DNA from: Rhexocercosporidium sp. MPI-PUGE-AT-0058
Taxonomy: Eukaryota > Ascomycota > Leotiomycetes > Helotiales
Direction of reading: 5' to 3'
DNA: 64,000 nucleotides
Assembly: GCA_020746875.1 (NCBI GenBank)
Contig: JAGTJL010000007.1
Span: forward strand, 1,984,001-2,048,000
In this document: piece after piece, positions 50,268 through 61,692 of the stretch
How positions within the stretch are numbered: the stretch's first letter is position 1
How the letters are laid out: each line of letters begins with the position of its first letter
The notes under the pieces: model-generated
What the model was told of the DNA's origin: nothing
Database searches by the model: none
What the model saw: only the letters and a program-made list of their open reading frames with translations
Program-made: the position numbers and the translations under genes

Positions 50268-51980
50268 TCAGTCTGTGTTTGTCTCCTTGCCTTTCCCTGT
50301 CCGCCTCCAATCAGATTGTGGGAGCAGAGCGAATAACTTTGCCCATACTGATCTCACTAAGAACTTCTGTAGTCGCTCAGGATCACTATATCTAGGTTTC
50401 TGCTCTTCCATAAATCCATCAATACATGAGTCTCTGAGCTCAATCACATCGTTGCTGTATATATTATGTGAGGTGGAGGATTCTTGTACTTTGGGCGCAT
50501 CTGCCGAACTACCAACTGTCATCAGTGGCGGTGAAGCAGGTTCTTCAAGATTCACGGAAGCTGCTTTAAGTTGAGCTGGTGATATTCTGGGTAGTACCAT
50601 AGATGGTGTACAGCGCGTCGAATTTGGTGGACCGGGAATGGGAGATAAGGAAGATGAGGATTCCGTCCGCGAGTCATCGGAGTGGTCATTTGATCCATCG
50701 CTTGAGCTATCTCCTTGACGCAGTGAAGTGTCGCTACACTCGCTTGGTATTGTATGCGACGACTGAGCTAACTGTTCGTTTGCAGTACCACCGGCTTTAT
50801 GTCTTGGTGGTGGTGAGATAGTGTGATGAATTGGTAATGAACATTTTTTCTCCGATCCGTTCCCGAACACAAAGCATCCGTGAAGATGTGACGGTACCAA
50901 GTCGCGTAATTCAGCATTCGAAAAGGGTTTCTTGGTCAAACATAGTTTTTGAACATACTGTACGGGCCGGGCCTTGCTAACTTCGTGAGAACTTATCAAT
51001 GCCCGTTCGTTGTGCCAGTCCAGCGTCTTTGCGAGACCATCGTCTTGCTTGTGCAAGAAGGATGAAACCGTTGACCCCATTGCTGCGACGTAGTTCTTGC
51101 TATGAGGGACTGCAATCCATGACTTGCAAAGCCCTTTGCAGTCAGGATGATGGGCGGCGGAATGTTTTGAAACAAAAGGACAACCGGATGCTCGATGCTG
51201 AGAAGTGACCATGGCTGGTCAACTTTCATTCGCTTGATTGTTTTTGATGATTTCATATCAGCAGCGTCTTTCCACTCGACACCATAGATGTACTTGGGAG
51301 CCATAACGCCGGCTTTCTCCAATTGTGCCTCGAGACCGTCCATTTGCACTCTAATGTCATCGATCGTATGCCAGAGCTTGCATATCAGATCGATGGCACA
51401 TTATTTAACGGTGCCATCTGGAGACTCTCCCTTCAATATCATCAGCTTGAAGTACTCTTTCAGAGCACGTTGAGCTTCAAGTACCCCGTCCGGACCGGCG
51501 TTGGCAAAATGGAAGACTTTTTCCAGCGTGATGGGTTGATCCCCGTCATATACCACGTAGTTCCGCGTGCTAATTCTCGAATGAATCATCTGAAGGACGA
51601 TACAAGCTTGAGGAAGATAGTGTCCCGTTTTTGCTGCAATATCAAAGAGAAGGATGTAATTCTCGTCGCCTGCCGCCAGCGCGCAATGCATGTCGTTTCA
51701 TATCCCTGAGGAGATCGACATTTGCATGGCTGTTCGAATTGTAGTGAGAGTACCTTCCGCCGTGACAAAGCCCAGGCCGCTGGTCCCGTTCGTGAAGCAC
51801 GCCTGAGTTTATCTTCAGTGGTACTTGCCTCCACCTGACATTCTCGCAGCTGACAAAGGTCGTATGATTCTAGGTTATCGAGAGAGAAGCCTCTGATCGT
51901 TTCGTAGGTACTAAGTAAAGATTCGAAGTGACCTGCCGGCCGCTCCTTCCAAGCAGCCTTTCCCCCTGGGAGGATAGAAA
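50268..51980 (-). pseudogene. Decayed gene for a conserved-looking protein, family unknown
   Basis: Read on the minus strand, convincing protein sequence is scattered over frames. From about 51,965: AGHFESLLSTYETIRGFSLD and SYDLCQLRECQVEA; after a frame change near 51,790, LGFVTAEGTLTTIRTAMQMS; then TGA at 51700-51698; then NDMHCALAAGDENYILLFDI and FHFANAGPDGVLEAQRALKE; then TAA at 51403-51401; then LICKLWHTIDDIRVQMDGLE and KYIYGVEWKDAADMKS. Near 51,150-51,210 the protein moves to another frame, which stays open to 50,268 and ends in a Ser-rich region and a short helical tail. Two nonsense codons and at least two shifts make an expressed full-length product unlikely. The 314-codon 3' frame could still be translated. 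I do not recognise the family. Composition, rather than a database match, is the evidence. Confidence 0.5.
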
Positions 51981-52426
51981 GGAGGTGGTGGAGGCAAGTT
52001 ATAACATGAAGTCATTGTAATGAACATCGCATGAAGAAGCGAAGTAGTACCTTGGACACAACATTCCAACATTCAGGACTCTTTCCACGGCGAATTGCGA
52101 GGAATGACACGCTTCGAACCGTGATTTGGTAACATATCCACAACTTTGCAGCTCTGTTAACCGGATTCGTTCTGATGAATTCAATTGATCTCTTAACTCC
52201 GCGTTCACTATGGTTCAAACTCTAGAACAGGTAAGGGACACCCATTATGCAAATTATGTGAAAGTACAGGATACAAGAAGGGGGTCAAATAATCTACACC
52301 CGATCGTCAACAAAGTAGTCCACGATCAAGACTTTTATGCCACCAACCCATCCCGTAGACAACATACAGTACATAACCACATTACCACAATATCAACGAC
52401 AGATTGATCTATCCATCGCTCTACAG
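51981..52426. other. Intergenic between decayed gene and CCDC47 homologue
   Basis: Possibly contains more 5' remnants of the decayed gene (frames at 51999-52218 on the minus strand), none with an ATG start. Confidence 0.4.
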
Positions 52427-53887
52427 TTATGCCTTCTGGGTCTGCTTCTTCTGGCTTCTTCTCATCTCCTTCTCTCTCTCCTTCTCAAGGTACTTCTTCT
52501 GTCCCTTGGCATCCAAAGCTTTCAGTTCAAGGTCACGCTTCAGCTTCTTAGCCTTCTCGCGCTCGAGATTTCGCTCTTCGGCTTTCTCGTCCTCGCCGGC
52601 CTTTTGCAGCTTGCGGATGGTGTCTTCACGAGTGGTGCGGACCTTACGGAGGACTTCTGGGCGGAAGTGGGCAGATTGGACGAGGATATCGGCGACACGG
52701 ATGAAGTATTGGAAGATAGGCAGGACGCTGCTGTAATCACCGGAAGCGGGGGTTCGGATGGACAGATATACTCGCTTCTTTGGGGTGGTATCGTCGAGTC
52801 TGTTGGTAATTTGGTTAGTACGGTTCCGCGAGCAAGTAAGACACCACTTACGTCAATGGCTGGTCAATGGGCTGATCAGTGATAATCAAGTGGTTCAACA
52901 GCTCGCCAGCATCCTCGACAGCCTTGATAAGCTCTGGAGTGAGGAGGAAATCTGTGATCTCTGCGCTCTCGCTCATGACAGTAGCCCATGCCGGAAGCTT
53001 TGCACTATCCTTGGTGGTAGTGATCGAGACATCGTATCTAGATTCACGAAGACCTTTCATGGTCTCCTTATTGACGATAGCCCAAACAAATCCATCATAG
53101 CTGCTCTTGGTATCCTTGCGTAACTCGTGTGCTCCGGGAACTTGGCCAGGAACAGTAAGAGCTTCTCGTCCATCGAATGGGTACAGAATAGCTTCCATCT
53201 TCTCACCTGGTGCCTCCAAGCTCTCAAAGAACAAGCTGAACACAAACTCGAAAAGCATTGTGATGGGGCTGTAGCGCTTGTACAAGGTGAGGTTGATATC
53301 AACAAATGCCACATTCTGTCTGCCAGTCGCGTAGGTCGAGAACTCGTTGGGCGCCTTCTCCTTCAAGAGCTCTTCTGGCAGCTCAAGGGTAGTAGCCTTA
53401 GCCAAGCCATCACTCTCAACCTCGTCTGCTGTTGGAGCCTTTCGACCACCAAATCCAACCAGCGCAAACTCCTTTTGTAGAACAGTCGCATGCGCAGAGA
53501 TCCAAGCCTTCGCCTTCTTACGGTTCGCTCCTGTACCCAGCATGTGTACGGTTATGATGATGGCGATCAAGCCCATAATCACGGCTTCCTGCTTGAAGTC
53601 GCTCAGGGAGTGACGCTCGTGGATGTTGTACCATTTCGTATAAGGGACAGCTGCGCCTGTGGGAGTTGCTCCAGATCCCATGAAACTGGCAGGGGATGAT
53701 GCCGCAGAGTAAGAAGCTGGAGCTGGCTCTGGAGCTCCTGCAAAGTCGGCGAAGTCTGTAGAAATGGGGGTTAGTAGCTGTCACTCCTCAATTGCGCCCA
53801 CAGTGCAGACTCACCAGAATCGCCAGCTGGAATTGGAGATGCGGATGGCTTGGAGCCTCCGAAGATGGCTTGGACTATTCCTGCCAT
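52427..53887 (-). CDS. CCDC47/DUF1682-type ER membrane protein, 449 residues
   Basis: Exons 53887-53815, 53755-52852 and 52799-52427 close in phase. The family (PF07946; human CCDC47/calumin) belongs to the PAT complex, an intramembrane chaperone that works with the ER translocon during insertion of multi-pass proteins. A short disordered N-terminus is followed by one membrane span (EAVIMGLIAIIITVHMLG, about 81-98). A folded cytosolic domain comes next (FVDINLTLYKRYSP, LYPFDGREALTVPGQV, YDGFVWAIVNKETMKGLRES). The highly charged, Lys/Glu/Arg-rich C-terminal helix (from about 390, ending MRRSQKKQTQKA) is the ribosome-facing tail typical of the family. The start is the first ATG before a clear exon-intron junction. 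It is divergent to the haspin gene over 617 bp. Confidence 0.92.
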
Positions 53888-54504
53888 CGTGAAGGGAGGA
53901 CACGAGTCAATTGATGTTTGTCGTGTGAGGAAGTGTGAGTGAAGATGAAGGCTAGAGCTAGACCTGACAAGGGCCCGAGGTGTGAAGGGCACTAACACCG
54001 CTAGTCCATCTACAGCTCGCTAAGATGTCTTCTTTTGCCGCTTTTACAGTTTCCAGAAAATCCTGCAAATTTCTTCCGCCGCTTTACCAACTCCTCAGCA
54101 ACCACGTCCGAAGTAAATCCGCGACCATGAGTTTGCCTAGCCTTGTTCTTGGCTTGCGATGTTGCTGGCCCTGCGTAGATATCGACGACGACGGAGACAT
54201 AAAGTAAGCTTACTCTGCTCCAATGAAATTAGACAAAGCTGATGTAGAACTCTAGATCCTCTCAAGAGCATCTCCTGCTTAGGTATGCGTGAAAGCACCT
54301 CTTCTTACTATTGTCACGTGATGTAAACAGAGTCTTCGCTCCTTCTTACCGCCTCCAAGATAGTTGAAGAGCCCAGGTCGATATTATTGATGTCGTTGCG
54401 AAGATTATGATTCTTAATTTTGTCTCGGCCTCTAGCTCTTTACAACGTCATCTCAGCTAACGTTTCATAGCTAACCCTCCACCATCAGTTCACCACCCCT
54501 CTCG
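53888..54504. promoter_or_regulatory. Bidirectional promoter, CCDC47 homologue and haspin
   Basis: The 617 bp between two divergent start codons contain one CACGTG (54315-54320, in TTGTCACGTGATG), 185 bp before the haspin ATG. Confidence 0.55.
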
Positions 54505-56350
54505 ATGGGTAGACCTGCTCGTACCTATGGCACGCAGCGCCGTCACCATACGACTGGCTCCTCTCGGATATTTGGTACATCAGCTGTAAACTCTGCAGCA
54601 TCTATAGGCATCCAGAGTTCCGCTGCCCCACCTGCCAATGCACTCGAATCATGGCCTGAAGTTCTCGAAACTCTCAATGAGATCCAGCAGGAAACACCGA
54701 AGAAGAAAGGAGTTGCGGCAAAGAAACAAATAGAGGAATCCGAAGATGAGCCAGAGTCCAGCGAGTCTGAGAACGACGACGAGTCGAGTGATTCAAGTGA
54801 GTCTGAAGACGACGAGGATTTGAATGATACAGACGAAATAGCACCATCAATCAAGTCAAGAGATGACATCAAGTCGACCGGATCCAGTGATAGATACGAT
54901 ACTACCGAGTTAGAGACTACATCTAATCATGGTACTTGTAAGTTCCCACATCTTCCCATTCGAAACAGCACCACTAACAATACCTAAGTGTTTGGCGAAT
55001 CAGCGCCAGACCACCTCGCAGTTCTAGCTGATGCATATCAAACAGACCGCGGAACACCACTTTTTATCTGCACCTGGCCGGAGATCCTACCTCCTTCAGC
55101 TGAAGTTGAGAAGATTGCCGAAGCTTCATTCGCAGAAGTCTATCGCGTGAAGACCATGGCCGGGTCATCCATCATCAAAGTCCTCCAATTAAAGTCACCC
55201 ACAGACCTAGCTTCTTCGGAGATCGAAACTGCAATCAACGCAGCTGATCTCGTCTCTGAGATCCGAATCATGAACATCCTTACCGAAGTCCCAGGCTTTG
55301 TTGGCTTCAAGGATGCCCATCTCATCAAAGGCCGCTTCGCTCCTTCGCTTGAAGAGGCATTTTATGAGTATATCGCTGATGATGGAGAATATGAACCCCG
55401 TGAAACGCATTTTCCAGACCCGGAAATCTTCACAGAAGAGTCAACTTTTCTGGTCTTGGAGCTTGCCGATGCCGGTGAGGTCCTGGAAGACCTGCTTATT
55501 GAGACCATTGATCAGGTCTGGGATGTTTTCCTGGGGGTGTGTATGGCTTTGAGTCGAGCTGAGTATTTGTGCGAGTTCGAGGTAAGCCATTCTCACTGTG
55601 GACCCACCTCGTGTAAACTGACATTGTCTTAGCATCGCGACTTACACGAAAATAACGTCTGTGTCCGGCAGAAAACGAACCCTGCCTGTAAACCCAAAAC
55701 AAAATCCAAACCGAAATCTCGTGATGGCCTTATCAAACTCGGTTACTCCGACTACAGTATCACAATCATCGACTACGGTCTCTCCCGAGCCAAACTAGAC
55801 AACGGCGATATAGTCTTCCAAGACCTAGAGAATGACCTTGAATTATTCCAGAGCAGTGGTAGTGGATTAGCTGGTATGCAATACGACAATTATCGTCGGT
55901 AAGTCTTCCTTTTCCTCCCGCCTCATTCGAAACCCCTTGCTTAATTAAACTTCTATCAGAATGCGCAACCACCTCCTAACAAACACCCGCACCATGCAAC
56001 CTGCCTCCTTTCACACCACACCCATTTCAGCTCTCCCCATCGACCAACACAACAACCAAACCTGGAAAGACCACACCCCGTACAGCAACGTCCTCTGGAT
56101 CCGCTACATCCTGTCCTTCCTCACCAAGCAATTCAAGAAACACTCTCGTGGTCCCAAAGCCACGAAAGATCTTGTCGCTTTTGAGGCTGAGATCAAGGAT
56201 ATGAAGAGGCGGTTAGATGTCAGGACGAAAGTTGAGAATGGTGCCTTTGAGAGCGCGTGTCAGGTTCTGGATTACGTGTTTTCGAGGGGGTGGGTTAGTG
56301 AGGAGCAGCTTGGGGGTGCGGGAATGGATAGTACGATTTTGAGCCAGTGA
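54505..56350 (+). CDS. Haspin-type histone H3 kinase, 560 residues
   Basis: Exons 54505-54937, 54989-55581, 55633-55898 and 55960-56350 close in phase. Haspin phosphorylates histone H3 on Thr3 in mitosis, which recruits the chromosomal passenger complex to inner centromeres. The N-terminal 145 residues are disordered with a long Glu/Asp/Ser tract. The divergent kinase domain follows: a glycine-poor loop (IAEASFAEVYRVK), a lysine in SIIKVLQLK, and a helix with SEIRIMNILTEVPGFVGF. The catalytic loop HRDLHENN (343-350) opens exon 3, and IIDYGLSRAK replaces the usual DFG with DYG, as haspins carry DYT-like sequences. ENDLELFQ and MQYDNYRRMR, then WIRYILSFL, match the haspin C-lobe, which lacks the normal activation segment. 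No lesion is seen. Confidence 0.9.
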
Positions 56351-56726
56351 CATACTGGGAGGGGTGGCATGTATGTGGGGCATGGGGCCTTGGTCTCGGA
56401 GATGGATTGGTAGAAGTGGAAGATGAATGGTTCTCTATATGCATTTATTCACTGGGTGAAATGGGCGTAAATAAAAGGTGTCAGCATAGCAATAGGCGTC
56501 AAACTTGATTCTTTGATACAGAAGACAACAGTCCAGAATTATATGGTGATTGAACGTCCTAATTACCATTCCTTCTCTGAAGCCAAAACAGGACATCCAG
56601 CCTAGCTAACCAGCAACAGGAAATTATATCATTCTCTCTGCGAAATCCAACATCCCAGATCTCCCAACAAATTCTAGCCAGATATATATCTGCTTGGAAC
56701 CCAAGCTCGCTAATTTTCTCAGTTCT
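56351..56726. other. Short convergent intergenic region
   Basis: Contains only the 3' flanks of haspin and the HET/TIR-like gene. Confidence 0.5.
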
Positions 56727-59162
56727 CTATCTTGACCCCAAACAAACCTTCAACCAACTCTTGGCCTTCGCACTCTCAAAAACATCGCTCGGCATCCTAA
56801 CCACTGTCTCCCTATAAAGACAATCATTCTTAAACCGCCAACTACACAGCACCGTCCTCAACATACCCCCTTCCCTCCCGCACAACAACGCAACCGTAGG
56901 CGGCCGCTCAGCACTAAACACACAAATACTCAAACTCCCCGTATCAACCAACGTGAACAGATGATGCCCTCTCGGCAGATTCATCTGCACGGAACTCAAT
57001 CCGGAAGAGTCGGTGAGGGAATTCGCGATCCAGGAAGGCTCGAGACCGACGCGCTCGCTTGCGTCGCGGTAGTGGTAGCTGAAGGGTGTCGCGGATGGAG
57101 CATATGAAAGTCGTCCGTTATTGTTCCCGAATATCAACGGCTCGAGTTTCTCCAAGGGCAGTACACCTTCAAACCCAATAAGATTCGGTGAAGACTGTAA
57201 AACCTGCCCACCATACAACCTTCTCACCGAGAACGGGCCCAGGAGGGAAAGTATCAAGCCCACACCAAAGAACCCACCCACCAACAATTCCAAAGCCAAC
57301 AGCAGCGTATCGCCAGTGAGACCGCCTGAGAAGGCGAAGAATGGCGCGTAGGTAATGGTTAGGTTGATGCCGAAGAGGAACCACCATGCTCCGGACCTCA
57401 CGAAGAGTTCCGCGAGGAGTTTCTTCATCCCATAGTGCCGGACGACGTTCATGCGTGGGAAGTTCTTCCATCGGATGTGCATCGCTTTGCAGTTATCCAA
57501 CAAGACCGTATTATCTTCATCTGCTACCCCGACGACCTGGCAGAGTGGTTCCACGTCCCAGAGATGCGTGTGATACAAGTCTGGAGTGGCGAGGAGTTCG
57601 AAGGTAGAGCGTTTCGAGTGCGGATCAGGGAAGAGACAGACCATGCGCTCAATCAGACGGTCCGAGTCGTTTGATAGAGACAGTCGTGCTATAGCTTGGA
57701 AGAGCGTGTCGTCTGGGTCTTTGGAGATGCGGTAGTGGAGGAGGCCCATGAGAGCGTATGCCACGTCTGCTTTAGCGAAGGCAGCGTAGTTGTTGAAGAA
57801 GCGATCGCCGAGGGCTGCGATGGCGTTGGAGAGGATCTCGAGACGGGAGAGGGTGAGAAGGCCTGAGAAGTGCTCTGCGAGGAGGCGGGTTGGACCGCCG
57901 TCTTCTTCAGACGACACAGGATCGTCCCAGACTGAGCCTGTCATTTCGACTTTAAGGAGGGATGTGATGTTGAAACTATCTGTTGTTGGTGTGCAGAAGT
58001 AGACCGAGTCGCCTGGAGCGAGAAGTGCTTCTGGAAGAGTCCACATCCGTGATCCCCATTCTTGCTTGAGTCTGTTGTCGTCGCCTTTCAGCATCACGAC
58101 CACTTGGTAGCTTCCACGGATCACATCGCACATTCTATAGACGTCTGCGTCGAGAAGAGGGCCTTTCTCGGGAGCACGACAGCGGTAGTCGAGCCAGTAT
58201 GCCGTTTTTCCAGCTTTGAGCGTGGAGTATGCTGCCATTTCCTCGATGAGGTGACGGCCTGTTGCTGAGTTGTCGGTATCGAAATGCATATTCGCATAGC
58301 TGATGAACAGGTATGAGATATCCTTCGCGGGCTTATCATCAAGTACCCAATCTCCATCTCGCAACACGATGAGCTGCCGAGGACGTAGCATCCGTTTCCG
58401 AGACGAGACGTCTTTGACTGCCAGCTCGGTCGATGGCTTATTAGGTCTCATATCGAGGGGGTTGATGGCATGTTTAGGCCATTTCCAATGGTAGCCTGGG
58501 AAGTCCTTGTAGAAATCCTGCACTTCATCACTTCTCCACGACGTAGTGGTAGGAAGAACCAACAGAATCTGAAGCGGGAACGCAACGACGATGATTCGAA
58601 AGAAAGTATCAATGCGTCCTAGAACACTTCTCTTCCCATCTTTATCGGGATTCGAAGGCGCCAACGCCCATTCCGCAATTCTCAACACCGTCGGTACAGA
58701 CCCTTTGATAGTCGTCCTCCGCCAATCCCCTGATGCTCTCTGGTTGGCAAATACATACCCCGTTGCTTGAACTGCCAACCGCCGAGGGTTGTAGTGCGTT
58801 GGACTCAAATACGTAGCGACATCATCATATTTATGAGCCACCTGTCCTAGCTGATTCCGGAACAAATACCTCCCTTTCTCATCGGACTCAAGCACAGCCG
58901 CGTTATCGAAAGGTGTCTGCTCCTGCTTGACTGGTCGGTGGAACCAATGTCCATTCCATCCTCTCTTTCCACTGAACTCGTTCGCGAAGTGTTTGGCGAC
59001 TTGGTCTTCAACATTTTCCTTTCTCCGACGCCAGAATCCTGGCTTTGGTCCAACCGGTGCTGGGGAGTTTGACCCAGGTGGTTTTTGGCCTGCTGATGAG
59101 GCGCTTGCTGAGACTCGTGTTTCTTCTGGAACGGGCTTGCGGGCGATGTCGTAGTTATCCAT
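56727..59162 (-). CDS. HET/TIR-like membrane protein, 811 residues
   Basis: A single uninterrupted exon runs from ATG 59162 to TAG, with no intron. After a disordered N-terminus and a membrane-like segment (FFRIIVVAFPLQILLVLP, 187-204), residues about 283-392 resemble a TIR/HET fold: ISYLFISYANMHFDTDNSAT, KTAYWLDYRCRAPEKG, DVYRMCDVIRGSYQVVVML and QEWGSRMWTLPEALLAPGD. The last is the counterpart of the W..R.WT..E motif of HET proteins. Further on, DVAYALMGLLHYRISKDPDD recalls the D.VYALLGL motif that follows HET domains. Two more membrane spans (about 592-612 and 619-643) precede a beta-rich C-terminal part of 150 residues. HET proteins trigger cell death in fungal self/non-self recognition; whether this membrane form does so is unknown. 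Assignment by motif only; homologues may be annotated merely as hypothetical. Confidence 0.6.
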   Translation of the reverse strand: MDNYDIARKPVPEETRVSASASSAGQKPPGSNSPAPVGPKPGFWRRRKENVEDQVAKHFANEFSGKRGWNGHWFHRPVKQEQTPFDNAAVLESDEKGRYLFRNQLGQVAHKYDDVATYLSPTHYNPRRLAVQATGYVFANQRASGDWRRTTIKGSVPTVLRIAEWALAPSNPDKDGKRSVLGRIDTFFRIIVVAFPLQILLVLPTTTSWRSDEVQDFYKDFPGYHWKWPKHAINPLDMRPNKPSTELAVKDVSSRKRMLRPRQLIVLRDGDWVLDDKPAKDISYLFISYANMHFDTDNSATGRHLIEEMAAYSTLKAGKTAYWLDYRCRAPEKGPLLDADVYRMCDVIRGSYQVVVMLKGDDNRLKQEWGSRMWTLPEALLAPGDSVYFCTPTTDSFNITSLLKVEMTGSVWDDPVSSEEDGGPTRLLAEHFSGLLTLSRLEILSNAIAALGDRFFNNYAAFAKADVAYALMGLLHYRISKDPDDTLFQAIARLSLSNDSDRLIERMVCLFPDPHSKRSTFELLATPDLYHTHLWDVEPLCQVVGVADEDNTVLLDNCKAMHIRWKNFPRMNVVRHYGMKKLLAELFVRSGAWWFLFGINLTITYAPFFAFSGGLTGDTLLLALELLVGGFFGVGLILSLLGPFSVRRLYGGQVLQSSPNLIGFEGVLPLEKLEPLIFGNNNGRLSYAPSATPFSYHYRDASERVGLEPSWIANSLTDSSGLSSVQMNLPRGHHLFTLVDTGSLSICVFSAERPPTVALLCGREGGMLRTVLCSWRFKNDCLYRETVVRMPSDVFESAKAKSWLKVCLGSR

Positions 59163-60274
59163 CTTTATTTACTTCTCGGACTCAAAACTGTGAATTTACA
59201 GAAGAAATCAAGAAGAATCTCAACAAGCAAAACAACGGACAACAGCAGAAACAGCACATATCCAGAGATCAGGGGACAGGCAACATACTTAACCTCCCCA
59301 TCCCATCAAAGTCCATCATTTGGGGGCTATCAAGAGGCTGACAATGACTAAGGCACAATCACAACACCACCCCACACACTCGCACTCAAACCGACAACTC
59401 GGCAATGGCACTGTAATCTAATAACAAGGATGTTTCCCCTTTCTCCATCTGTTGCCTTCGTCTGATGGTCAGGCGGTTCCCAAACGGGCGTGGCTCCGGG
59501 AACACCCCAAAGCAGGCCTTGCGAATCGGACGCCACTTGCTGCCATATTTTCCTCTTCTCCATTTTGTATGGATGAGCAAGCGAGCTTACTTCTCGGTTC
59601 CAATTTTTTGTACAAAGTATTCTTGTACAGTGTCAGCCAAGGGTCTGAGAGAGGCCAATCCTATTCCTATCTTGGAAAGAGGTGTGGTGTTTGTGCAGGT
59701 GGAGATGAGAGGGTCAAGCCGTGTTGCGGTGCTGCGGGAGACTGGTGGGTTAGGTGGGCAGGGGTGGAAGTCACCACCCGCAGGAGCCCGCATAAGTGCT
59801 TATGTCGGGCTTTGAGTTTGAGTCTGATTGAACATCAACTCTTCCAAGGATTCTTCACAAGTACAATACTTCCAAATTATTATGTAATTAGTAGAGAGTA
59901 AACTTTTTGGACTTGAGCATGAGATGTTATGAAAATTTGCCTACTCGTAGGCGGCGCGAGATCAATGTGAAGGTATCGCTGGCTGGCCCCCAAATTGATT
60001 TGCGAACCTTGGGACGAATTGCCAAGTTGTGGATGACTGTATCCGATATTCTGTATGCATAGTGGGTCTATCTCCGGAAGAATCTCCGTATCAGATTCAT
60101 GCACGGACTAGGTCTTGAACCGTGATAGGAGAACGTAAAATTACTTGATCATGTATGGAAGATCGCAGAATTATACTGAGGCAAAGTAAACGAGGGAACT
60201 CACAAGCGAACAAAACAATCCAGCAGACCCAACCACCCCTACCAACTCAACGCGACCATCCCACAACCTCCAAA
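59163..60274. other. Intergenic, no supported gene
   Basis: 1.1 kb of promoter and 3' flank. Frames at 59452-59901 overlap on both strands and lack domain signals. Confidence 0.5.
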
Positions 60275-61692
60275 TCAAACCTTCAGCCCATCTAACAAAG
60301 GCACCACAACCGGCGCAGGAACATCTTTAATCCCCTCCGGCTCAACATAATCTCTCCACCCATTAACCCTAAGTCTCAACTTCCTACTCTCAGCATACAC
60401 AACCCTCCTCATCCTATTCGTGCTCCCCAGCGGCTGGTGCGTCTTAAGCCCATGCCACCCATTAACCGTAATGCGATCATCCCACCAGACCCTAAACTCT
60501 GGCAGCCACGAATCCTGCGGCTCAAACTCCAGCGTCGCGATCTCCTCAAAAGGATATTTCTTAGGATCCCACTCAATGCCTATATCATCTACGGGCTGCT
60601 CGTCAAGGTTCTGGAGGAGCTGCGCGCAGAAAGTGTAGGTTACACGGTGAGAGAGGTGGAATTCGCGATTGTGTTGCGAGAGGATGTTTATTGGGGCGTC
60701 GTCGGGGATGATTTCTTTGGAGAGGGCTTTTTGCTCCGCGCTGAGCGGGAAGACGCCAAATTTAGCGACGTAATCGCCGAAGCGGTAGGCGGATTGGGAG
60801 TATTCGGGCATGGCGACCACTGTTTGTAACTCATCAGCCACACATTCCCGTTTAACCAAATCAAGCAGACCAAAATTTGAATGAGAAGGTAAACGTACTA
60901 TACTGCTTCGGCAACCCCCAACCCATACAAGCCAACTCAGCATCCTTCCTCTTCCCCATCTCCTCCCCAAACTTATCCAGCTGATTCCAATTTCTCTCCA
61001 AACTATCCGCAATCTCATTTGTCGTCTGTGGATCTCTCAACTCCAGCACCGGATAGTTGTTGAATGTGAAATCTTGGGTTTTCTTGTCTTCGCCCCAGAT
61101 CTTCTCGCCTTCAACGCCGAAGACTTTCATGCCGATGCCGCGAGGGGCGGGGACGTTGTCGGGGACGAGCTTGGGAGTGAGAGAGGAGTAGCGGAGGATG
61201 GTGTCGTATCTGGGAAGCGTTAGGATAGAGTATAGGGATGGAATGGGTACGTACTCGCCAGGTTTGGCGAACATGCCTTGTGCGAGATGAGGTGGTAGAT
61301 TGTCCTTGACCTTGAACCTTCCCATGACACACTGCAGTAAGTTCTCTCAGTCAGTCATCCATACTCATTATCTCCCCTCTTCCATTCTCTTCCTTCATTC
61401 TTTCTCTCACCCTCATTGTCGGAAAGATATACGTACACCTTGTGTCTTCAAATGTGTGCCTCTCAAACAATGATGATGTTCATTGAAGTTCATCATCTGG
61501 AAACGATTGAATTGGTCAGAGACCTCTTTGATTTTCTCTGCCTCTCCAGGCTGGATGACTTCGACGCCTGGTGCGTCCCTATTTCTCATTTTAGAAAGAG
61601 TTCAAGTGACGAATTTGGCTTGAGAGGTCGTTGTTGAGAGCAAGAAGCAGGGGAAAAGCAAGGAATAGGTACCATTTGATGTATTCCGGCAT
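60275..61692 (-). CDS. Catalase-fold heme protein (SrpA-like), 364 residues
   Basis: Five exons (61692-61673, 61578-61437, 61331-61255, 61209-60899, 60819-60275) close in phase; the first is only 20 nt and codes for MPEYIKW. The protein is a minimal catalase core without the extra domains of true catalases. The catalytic histidine is His49 in HCLRGTHLKTQG, equivalent to RVVHAKG of catalases. The proximal heme-ligand tyrosine is Tyr325 in RRVVYAESRKLRLRVNG, equivalent to the RxxxY motif. Related small catalase-like proteins use peroxide, some as organic peroxidases, but their substrates are poorly known. No peroxisomal SKL ending or signal peptide is visible, so a cytosolic place is likely. 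The exon 4 donor was set at GTACGT (60898) because this gives the in-phase joint KQYMVAMPEYSQS. Confidence 0.88.
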
